Shown: positions 1 through 6,249 of the stretch, in pieces | Layout of the letters: each line of letters opens with the position of its first letter | Position numbering within the stretch: the first letter of the stretch is position 1 | Notes under the pieces: generated by a model | Databases searched by the model: none | What the model was told of the DNA's origin: nothing | The model's input: only the letters and a program-made list of their open reading frames with translations | Program-made: the position numbers and the translations under genes | Source of the DNA: Bacillota bacterium | GTDB lineage: Bacteria; Bacillota; Clostridia; Lachnospirales; Lachnospiraceae | Direction: 5' to 3' | Assembly (NCBI GenBank): GCA_023458855.1 | Contig: JAEWWQ010000202.1 | Coordinates: 1 to 8,429 of the forward strand | Length of the DNA: 8,429 nucleotides

Positions 1-1
1 A

Positions 2-67
2 ATATCGGAGGAAATGATAGATCTGGAATTTGGATTTATTATGCAGGGCCTGGTTATAGAAGAATAA
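2..67 (+). CDS. 3' end of an unidentified upstream gene (partial)
   Basis: An open frame enters from the left edge and stops at TAA 65-67, giving about 21 C-terminal residues that end in QGLVIEE. The tail is too short to identify a family. This frame is preferred over frame 1 because its stop lies a few bases before the terminator hairpin, whereas frame 1 stays open into the hairpin loop (TGA 88-90). The region could instead be untranslated leader, since only the edge is visible. Confidence 0.4.
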   Translation: MSEEMIDLEFGFIMQGLVIEE

Positions 68-74
68 AGAGTGG

Positions 75-111
75 AAAGCTTCAAGGATGAGCAAGTCCTT
101 GGAGTTTTTTT
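75..111 (+). terminator. Rho-independent terminator or attenuator
   Basis: The arms CTTCAAGGA (79-87) and TCCTTGGAG (96-104) form a nine-pair stem with one G-U pair and an eight-base loop. Seven T residues follow (105-111). The stem can be lengthened by pairing upstream A residues with the T run. It most simply ends the upstream transcript. It lies only 20 bases before the next start codon, so it could also act as an attenuator for the deacylase genes. Confidence 0.8.
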
Positions 112-131
112 ATATAGAAGGGAGTTAGTAT

Positions 132-1076
132 ATGATAGAAGAAGTTATATCCGTGGAATTACCTGTACATGAAAAAATGATAATCCGTAAGAATAGATTG
201 AGACCGCAATATGAAACAGGGAGAGAAAAGAGAGTTTCCATTGTGTCGGGTGTACATGGGGATGAATTGGAGGGGCAGTATGTATGTTATGAAGTGATAA
301 GAAGAATCCGGGAGCAGCCAGGATTGCTAAATGGGATTCTTGATATTTATCCTTGCTTAAATCCACTGGGAATGGATGCGGTATACCGCAATGTGCCAAA
401 GACCGAAACAGATATGAACAGGATATTTCCGGGAAATAAGGAAGGAACTATGATGGAATATGTGGCGGCCTGTATTGTAGATGATATTATTGGCTCGGAC
501 ATCTGCATTGATGTGCATTCCAGTGATACCTTCTTAAGAGAGATTCCGCAGGTTCGTTTGCGGGAAGCGTATTCGGAGAAGATACTTCCGTTTGCCAGAT
601 TAATGAATGTCGATATGATATGGACCAATGCCACCCGGACGGTAGATGAATCCACGCTTGCGTATAGTCTGAATATGCTTGGGGTACCGGCCATGATAGT
701 TGAAATGGGAATCGGGAACCATATCAATAAGGCATTTGGAGACCAGGTGGTTGACGGAATCTTTAATGTGATGAAGGAGATGGGCGTGTGGACTGGCGCA
801 GTCAATCCTGTGAGGGAACCACTGATTCCCAGGGAAGGGGAAATAGAGTTCATACGTGCAAACAGGACAGGCGTGTTCCTACCGGCCATTGCCTATAACC
901 AGTATGTCAGAGCCGGTGAAAAAGTAGGAGAAATCGTAAATCCGTTATCGGGAGAATGCCTGGAAGTATTTTATGCGAAGAAAAGCGGAAAGGTATTTTC
1001 TCTGCGAGAATATCCGATGATTTATGAAGGTGCCCTGATTGCCAGAATTATTTCGGGCACCGGAGAGGAAGGATAA
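132..1076 (+). CDS. M14-family succinylglutamate desuccinylase/aspartoacylase-like zinc hydrolase
   Basis: A 314-residue protein predicted to be a cytoplasmic zinc amidohydrolase that removes an acyl group from an N-acyl amino acid or similar compound; the substrate cannot be read from sequence. Signatures of the family are visible. The zinc motif HGDE gives H42 and E45. The substrate-binding segment around R86 ends in DMNRIFPG with N96 and R97. DVH supplies the third zinc ligand, H129. The segment IVEMG supplies the probable catalytic E191. From about residue 235 a beta-rich tail (GVFLPAIAYNQYVRAGEKVG) matches the barrel-like C-terminal domain of AstE/AspA proteins. There is no signal peptide. 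The start is supported by GGAG at 121-124, seven bases before ATG. The stop is two bases from the next gene, a catalytically degenerate relative, so the two are co-transcribed and probably translationally coupled. It is unlikely to be AstE itself, as no arginine succinyltransferase pathway genes are visible. Confidence 0.88.
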   Translation: MIEEVISVELPVHEKMIIRKNRLRPQYETGREKRVSIVSGVHGDELEGQYVCYEVIRRIREQPGLLNGILDIYPCLNPLGMDAVYRNVPKTETDMNRIFPGNKEGTMMEYVAACIVDDIIGSDICIDVHSSDTFLREIPQVRLREAYSEKILPFARLMNVDMIWTNATRTVDESTLAYSLNMLGVPAMIVEMGIGNHINKAFGDQVVDGIFNVMKEMGVWTGAVNPVREPLIPREGEIEFIRANRTGVFLPAIAYNQYVRAGEKVGEIVNPLSGECLEVFYAKKSGKVFSLREYPMIYEGALIARIISGTGEEG

Positions 1077-1078
1077 TT

Positions 1079-2014
1079 ATGTATATACGTGATATTGTTA
1101 CGATGAAATCCCCTTATCGCAATGACTTTAATATAAAGGGATATCGTTTTGGAAAAGGCGAAAAGGCAGCCTGCATCATGGGGCCGATTCGTGGAAATGA
1201 GATTCAGCAGCTTTATATCTGCTCACAGCTTGTGAAAACACTGAAAGAATTAGAGTCTAATAATTGTATCAGTTCGGGAAAAGAGATTATGGTCATTCCC
1301 TGTATGAATAATTTCTCTATTAATGTTGGAAGGAGATTCTGGGCGGTCGATAATACAGATCTGAACCGTGAATTTCCCGGCAATGATTACGGAGAGACGA
1401 CAGAACGCATCGCCCATGGGATGATGGAGGAGATTAAGGAATATACTTATGGGATACAGTTTGCCAGTTTTTATATGACGGGCGAATTTGTACCTCATGT
1501 CAGAATGATGGAAACGGGCTATCAGAATACTTCGCTGGCAAATTTATTTGGTCTGCCATACGTAGTGGTGCGTAAACCAAGACCGATTGATACGAAAACA
1601 TTGAATTTTAACTGGCAGAGAGACGAAACAGCGGCTTTTTCTGTATACACAAATAAAAATGATGAGATAGACCCGGTAAGTGCGAAGCAGGCTGTGGCAG
1701 CAGTACTGCGCTTTCTGACCCGGATGGGCATTGTAAAGTATGAAAGCCATAGTGGTTATATCAGCCATGTAATTATGGAAGAGGATCTATCGAATGTGCA
1801 TAGTAAGTCTGCTGGTATTTTCCGGAATCTGGTAAGAGCAGGTCAGGAGATTCATTATCAGGAGCTGATGGGAGAGATTATTGACCCCTATGAGGGAAAT
1901 GTGGTAGAAACGGTCCTGGCACCGACAGAGGGAATTGTATTTTTTACACACAAAGACCCGATGGTAAGTCAGAATGACATGATCTATCGTCTGATTCACC
2001 GTCTGCATGAATAA
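1079..2014 (+). CDS. Catalytically degenerate M14/AstE-like paralogue (probable pseudoenzyme)
   Basis: A 311-residue protein with the same fold and nearly the same numbering as the preceding protein, but without its active site. The zinc motif is IRGNE, so R38 replaces the first histidine while E41 is kept. DVH becomes QFA, with Q127 and A129 replacing D127 and H129. Ungapped alignment from TLNF onward puts Y190 where the upstream enzyme has catalytic E191. The substrate-pocket element R86 and TDLNREFPG (N96, R97) and the C-terminal barrel-like domain (about 245-306, including LVRAGQEIHYQELMGEIIDP) are intact. The frame is open and complete, so this is not a decaying pseudogene. It starts two bases after the upstream stop, with a GGAGAGGAAGG ribosome binding site inside the end of that gene. 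I infer a regulatory, scaffolding or heteromeric partner role. A different chemistry using other ligands cannot be excluded. Confidence 0.82.
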   Translation: MYIRDIVTMKSPYRNDFNIKGYRFGKGEKAACIMGPIRGNEIQQLYICSQLVKTLKELESNNCISSGKEIMVIPCMNNFSINVGRRFWAVDNTDLNREFPGNDYGETTERIAHGMMEEIKEYTYGIQFASFYMTGEFVPHVRMMETGYQNTSLANLFGLPYVVVRKPRPIDTKTLNFNWQRDETAAFSVYTNKNDEIDPVSAKQAVAAVLRFLTRMGIVKYESHSGYISHVIMEEDLSNVHSKSAGIFRNLVRAGQEIHYQELMGEIIDPYEGNVVETVLAPTEGIVFFTHKDPMVSQNDMIYRLIHRLHE

Positions 2015-2043
2015 ACCAAGAACCGGAAGTTTGGAACTAAGCA

Positions 2044-2071
2044 TTGAAAAATATGAAAATATAAGTATAAT
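2044..2071 (+). promoter_or_regulatory. Predicted sigma-A promoter of purL
   Basis: TTGAAA (2044-2049) and a perfect TATAAT (2066-2071) are separated by 16 bases in the gap between the deacylase pair and purL. Transcription would start near 2078, leaving a leader of about 60 bases before the purL ATG. I see no purine riboswitch fold and no clear PurR-type operator in this leader. No terminator separates it from the upstream genes, so read-through from them is also possible. Confidence 0.7.
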
Positions 2072-2137
2072 AAGATTGATGCAGTCTGATTTGTCTGCTG
2101 CAGGAGCAAACATACAATTATCATACGGAGGATTATC

Positions 2138-5100
2138 ATGGGAAATGTAAGACGCATCTATGTAGAGAAAAAAGATGCCTATGCGGTTAAAGCCAAAGAA
2201 CTTCAAGAGGAGATAGAGGGTTTTTTAGGCATTCACGATGTTAAGAATGTTCGTATTTTTATTCGTTATGATGTCGAGAACTTATCAGATGCTATTTTTG
2301 AAGCAGCATGTAAGACAGTATTTTCAGAGCCGCCAGTAGATATTTTATACGCAGAGAATTTTGAACAGCCTTCTGATTCAAAAGTGTTCAGCGTTGAATT
2401 TTTACCGGGACAATTTGATCAGCGTGCAGATTCTGCCGTTCAATGCGTGAAGTTTCTGAAGGAAGATGAAGAACCGATCATTAAAACTGCAGTAACCTAT
2501 TTACTGGAAGGTAATATTTCCGATGATGAATTTAATAAAATAAAAAACTATTGTATCAATCCGGTCGATTCCAGAGAAACAGGTATGGTGAAACCGGAAA
2601 CCTTAGTAACTGAATTTGAAGAGCCAGCAGATGTGAAAATATTTGATGGCTTTCGTGCTATGTCTGAAACAGAACTGGAAGAACTGTACGGCTCACTGAA
2701 TCTTGCCATGACATTGAAAGATTTTCTTCATATTCAGAATTATTATAAGACAGAAGAAAACAGGGATCCATCCATGACAGAGATTCGTGTCCTTGACACA
2801 TATTGGTCAGATCACTGCCGGCATACTACATTTTCTACAGAATTAAAAGAGGTAGAATTTGAAGATGGTTTCTATAAGACGCCGATCGAGACAACTTACC
2901 AAAGCTATCTGGATACCAGAGAAGAGATCTTTAAAGGAAGAGATGACAAATTTGTCTGTTTAATGGATCTGGCGCTGATGGCGATGCGAAAGCTGAAAAA
3001 AGATGGTAAATTACAGGATCTGGAAGAATCAGAGGAGATCAATGCCTGCTCTATCGTAGTGCCTGTTGAGATAGATAAAGAGGACGGAAACGGCACAATT
3101 ACAGAAGAGTGGCTGGTATGCTTTAAAAATGAGACACATAACCATCCGACAGAGATTGAACCTTTTGGTGGTGCCGCAACATGCCTTGGGGGTGCGATCA
3201 GAGATCCGTTGTCAGGAAGAGCCTATGTATATCAGGCAATGCGCGTAACAGGAGCGGCGGATCCGACGGTTCCGGTAGAGGCGACATTAAAGGGAAAATT
3301 ATCACAGAAGAAGTTAGTGACTGGTGCAGCACATGGCTACTCTTCCTATGGCAATCAGATAGGACTAGCCACAGGCTTTGTAAAAGAAATTTATCATCCG
3401 GATTATGTTGCAAAAAGAATGGAAATTGGTGCTGTCATGGGTGCCGCTCCAAGACAGAATGTCATTCGTGAAAGCTCTGATCCGGGAGACATCATCATTC
3501 TTCTGGGCGGAAGAACCGGTCGTGATGGCTGCGGCGGAGCGACAGGTTCGTCAAAAGTGCATACAGAAGCTTCCATTGAGACATGCGGTGCTGAAGTACA
3601 AAAAGGAAACGCGCCTACTGAACGTAAAATCCAACGTTTATTCAGAAGAGAAGAAGTCAGCAGGCTGATTAAGAAATGCAATGATTTTGGTGCCGGAGGA
3701 GTTTCGGTAGCAATCGGAGAACTTGCAGACGGTCTGATCATAGACTTGGATCAGGTACCAAAAAAGTATGCAGGACTCGATGGTACGGAGCTGGCTATTT
3801 CTGAGTCACAGGAAAGAATGGCAGTTGTTGTAGACCCGAAAGATGTTGAAAAATTTCTGGCATATGCAAACGAAGAGAATCTGGAAGCGGTTCAGGCAGC
3901 AGTGGTAACAAGAGAACCAAGACTTGTCCTGAAATGGCGCGGCAAAGAGATCGTAAATATAGCAAGGGCATTTTTGGATACCAACGGTGCACACCAGGAA
4001 ACAAAAGTAAAACTGGAGATCCCATCTGAAAAAGAGAATTACTTCAAAAAAATCGCAACTTCAAAAGCAGAAGAAGCCCTAAAAGCCGGAGATGTAAAGG
4101 CAGCATGGCTTGCAGAACTGAATGATCTGAATGTATGCTCCCAAAAAGGACTTGTAGAGATGTTTGACGGTTCCATTGGTGCAGGCAGTGTGTTCATGCC
4201 ATTTGGCGGACAATATCAGTTGACAGAGACGCAGACTATGGTCGCAAAGCTGCCGGTATTAACAGGAAAGGCAGATACGGTGACAATGATGAGTTATGGC
4301 TTCGATCCGTATCTTTCTTCCTGGAGTCCGTACCACGGGGCTGTATATGCAGTCATGGAGTCCATGGCCAAAGTAGTGGCCAGCGGTGGTGATTACAGGA
4401 AAATTCGTTTTACCTTCCAGGAATACTTCAGGCGTATGAGCGCGGATGCCAGTCGCTGGAGCCAGCCTTTTGCAGCATTGCTTGGAGCGTATGATGCGCA
4501 GATCGGATTCGGTCTTCCGTCTATTGGAGGAAAGGACAGTATGTCCGGTACCTTCAATGATATCGATGTACCGCCGACCCTGGTATCTTTTGCAGTTGAT
4601 GTGGCAAAACATCAGGATATTATTACACCGGAACTAAAAACACCGGGAAATGTACTGGTTCAATTTACAATTGAAAAAGATGAGTACGATATCCCTGTTT
4701 ATAAAGAGGTCATGGAATTATATGAGAAAATTACCGAATTAATTGCATCCGGGTCGATTGTATCTGCTTATGCACTTGATGCAAAAGGTATTGTGGCTGC
4801 TGTCAGCAAGATGGCATTTGGGAATCATCTTGGAGTAGCTTTATCAGAAGAACTGGACCCGGAAGACTTATTTGCAAACGGACTGGGTGATATTATCGCA
4901 GAAGTTCCGGCAAGCGCGCTTTCCAATATTGACGCAGAATATACGGTGATCGGTAAAGTAACGGAGAAAGACTTTGTGTATAAAGATGTTACAGTTACAT
5001 TGGAGGAGGCGCTGCATGCGTGGTCTTCAAAATTAGAGAAGGTATTTCCGACAAAAGCAGCAAAGGATACCACTCCGATTGCAACCAGATTATACAAAGC

Positions 5101-5932
5101 AGATACTGTTTATGTCAGCAAAAATAAAGTGGCAAAGCCTACTGTGTTCATTCCAGTATTCCCAGGTACCAACTGTGAATATGATAGTGCAAAAGCATTT
5201 GAAAGAGCCGGTGCTGATGTGATTACAAAAGTATTTAAGAATCTGACACCGGAGGATATCAGGGATTCCGTCACAGTTTTCGAAAAAGCAATTGCACAGT
5301 CACAGATCATTATGTTTCCGGGAGGTTTTAGTGCAGGTGATGAACCGGATGGAAGTGCAAAGTTCTTTGCGACAGCATTCCAGAACAGCAAACTGAAAGA
5401 ATCGGTCATGAAGCTGTTACATGAGAGAGACGGTCTTGCACTTGGTATCTGTAATGGATTCCAGGCATTGATCAAGTTAGGTCTGGTACCATTTGGAGAA
5501 ATCGCAGGGCAAAAAGAAGATTCGCCTACATTGACATTTAACACGATCAACAGACATATCTCTAAGATGGTATATCTAAAGGTGGTATCCAACAAATCAC
5601 CTTGGTTACAAAAGGCGGAACTTGGCGGAACGTATGTAAACCCGGCATCTCATGGAGAAGGTCGTTTTGTAGCACCGAAAGAGTGGATCGACAAATTGTT
5701 TGCAAATGGTCAGGTAGCAACTCAGTATGCCGATTTTGAAGGTAATATATCCATGGATGAAGAGTGGAATGTCAATGGCTCTTATGCAGCCATTGAAGGA
5801 ATCACATCTCCGGATGGCAGATGTTTTGGTAAAATGGCGCATTCCGAACGTCGGGACACCGCTGTTGCAATCAATATCTACGGCGAACAGGATTTGAAGA
5901 TCTTTGAATCCGGTGTGGCTTATTTTAAATAA
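2138..5932 (+). CDS. purL: Phosphoribosylformylglycinamidine synthase, large single-chain type
   Basis: Converts formylglycinamide ribonucleotide, glutamine and ATP to formylglycinamidine ribonucleotide in de novo purine synthesis, in the cytoplasm. At 1264 residues it is the large fused form, close to the roughly 1300 of proteobacterial enzymes, rather than the separate PurS, PurL and PurQ of Bacillus. Order of domains: a PurS-like N-terminus (about 1-140), a linker with SDHCRHTTF (225-233), a first AIRS-type ATP-binding half with NETHNHPTEIEPFGG (331-345) and GRDGCGGATGSSK (461-473), a second half with GGYRK-like and SIGGKDSMSG (795-804) elements, and a class I glutamine amidotransferase from about 1000. 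The last has PGTNCE (1009-1014), nucleophile C1105 in GICNGFQ, and H1235 and E1237 in AHSE as the likely triad. GGAGG at 2127-2131 lies six bases before ATG. The gene has its own promoter and terminator, with no other purine gene beside it. All key residues are present, so it should be active. Confidence 0.97.
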   Translation: MGNVRRIYVEKKDAYAVKAKELQEEIEGFLGIHDVKNVRIFIRYDVENLSDAIFEAACKTVFSEPPVDILYAENFEQPSDSKVFSVEFLPGQFDQRADSAVQCVKFLKEDEEPIIKTAVTYLLEGNISDDEFNKIKNYCINPVDSRETGMVKPETLVTEFEEPADVKIFDGFRAMSETELEELYGSLNLAMTLKDFLHIQNYYKTEENRDPSMTEIRVLDTYWSDHCRHTTFSTELKEVEFEDGFYKTPIETTYQSYLDTREEIFKGRDDKFVCLMDLALMAMRKLKKDGKLQDLEESEEINACSIVVPVEIDKEDGNGTITEEWLVCFKNETHNHPTEIEPFGGAATCLGGAIRDPLSGRAYVYQAMRVTGAADPTVPVEATLKGKLSQKKLVTGAAHGYSSYGNQIGLATGFVKEIYHPDYVAKRMEIGAVMGAAPRQNVIRESSDPGDIIILLGGRTGRDGCGGATGSSKVHTEASIETCGAEVQKGNAPTERKIQRLFRREEVSRLIKKCNDFGAGGVSVAIGELADGLIIDLDQVPKKYAGLDGTELAISESQERMAVVVDPKDVEKFLAYANEENLEAVQAAVVTREPRLVLKWRGKEIVNIARAFLDTNGAHQETKVKLEIPSEKENYFKKIATSKAEEALKAGDVKAAWLAELNDLNVCSQKGLVEMFDGSIGAGSVFMPFGGQYQLTETQTMVAKLPVLTGKADTVTMMSYGFDPYLSSWSPYHGAVYAVMESMAKVVASGGDYRKIRFTFQEYFRRMSADASRWSQPFAALLGAYDAQIGFGLPSIGGKDSMSGTFNDIDVPPTLVSFAVDVAKHQDIITPELKTPGNVLVQFTIEKDEYDIPVYKEVMELYEKITELIASGSIVSAYALDAKGIVAAVSKMAFGNHLGVALSEELDPEDLFANGLGDIIAEVPASALSNIDAEYTVIGKVTEKDFVYKDVTVTLEEALHAWSSKLEKVFPTKAAKDTTPIATRLYKADTVYVSKNKVAKPTVFIPVFPGTNCEYDSAKAFERAGADVITKVFKNLTPEDIRDSVTVFEKAIAQSQIIMFPGGFSAGDEPDGSAKFFATAFQNSKLKESVMKLLHERDGLALGICNGFQALIKLGLVPFGEIAGQKEDSPTLTFNTINRHISKMVYLKVVSNKSPWLQKAELGGTYVNPASHGEGRFVAPKEWIDKLFANGQVATQYADFEGNISMDEEWNVNGSYAAIEGITSPDGRCFGKMAHSERRDTAVAINIYGEQDLKIFESGVAYFK

Positions 5933-5945
5933 AACAGTTAATCAG

Positions 5946-5974
5946 AAAGGGTTGTCAGGCTGACAATCCTTTTT
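5946..5974 (+). terminator. Rho-independent terminator of purL
   Basis: GGGTTGTCA (5949-5957) pairs with TGACAATCC (5961-5969) with one G-U pair around a tight GGC loop, followed by TTTTT (5970-5974). Preceding A residues can extend the stem against the T run. It lies 13 bases after the purL stop and closes that transcription unit. Confidence 0.9.
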
Positions 5975-6073
5975 GCTATTTGATTTTGGTAAAAAAATTT
6001 ACAAAAACCTCTCAAAAACACCCCCAAACTACCCTTTTGCGGAGTGGCTTTTTCAAAAAACGTATGATAGACT

Positions 6074-6101
6074 TTTACAAGCTAGTAATTTTTTCCATAA
6101 A
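6074..6101 (+). promoter_or_regulatory. Weak candidate promoter for the surface protein gene
   Basis: TTTACA (6074-6079) matches five of six bases of the -35 consensus. CATAAA (6096-6101) is a poorer -10 at 16-base spacing. The surrounding region (5975-6135) is AT-rich and lies between a terminator and a new gene, so a promoter is expected here, but this is only the best candidate I see. TATGAT at 6063-6068 is an alternative -10 without a convincing -35. Nothing else in this gap looks coding. Confidence 0.35.
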
Positions 6102-6116
6102 AAATTGCAATTTTTT
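6099..6116. promoter_or_regulatory. 18-bp perfect palindrome before the surface-gene ribosome binding site
   Basis: AAAAAATTGCAATTTTTT is identical to its reverse complement and ends two bases before the GAGAGGGTGG ribosome binding site (6118-6127). It may be an operator for a dimeric regulator, or a weak hairpin in the leader RNA. Its AT-rich make-up means chance symmetry is possible. Confidence 0.4.
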
Positions 6117-6135
6117 TGAGAGGGTGGACTATAAA

Positions 6136-6249
6136 ATGAAGCATTTATTAAAAATGAGAGGAAAGCGTATCCTGGCAGTCATACTTGCAGTTCTGATGGT
6201 AAATTCTGTCATGGACTACAGCGGTATCTTGGCGGCCAATGTACAAGCA
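6136..6249 (+). other. Predicted Sec signal peptide of the surface protein
   Basis: The first 38 residues have a positively charged start (K2, K6, R8, K10, R11), a hydrophobic core at about 12-25, and a VQA site with small residues at -3 and -1, before a charged KEEKK mature start. This supports export through the Sec system. No lipobox cysteine is present, so it is not a lipoprotein. Confidence 0.8.

Noticed and set aside
347..889. Minus-strand open frame of 180 codons
   Set aside because: Lies wholly within the M14 gene, whose zinc motifs confirm the + frame. It shows no family features of its own.
2080..2102. Possible hairpin TGCAG/CTGCA in the purL leader
   Set aside because: Only five base pairs around a 13-base loop and no T run. 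It is too weak to call an attenuator.
5110..5595. Minus-strand open frame of 161 codons inside purL
   Set aside because: Overlaps the glutaminase domain of purL, where the catalytic motifs confirm the + strand. It is a shadow frame.
5989..6002. Short inverted repeat GTAAA/TTTAC after the purL terminator
   Set aside because: Five AT-rich pairs in a homopolymer-like tract, which is expected by chance.
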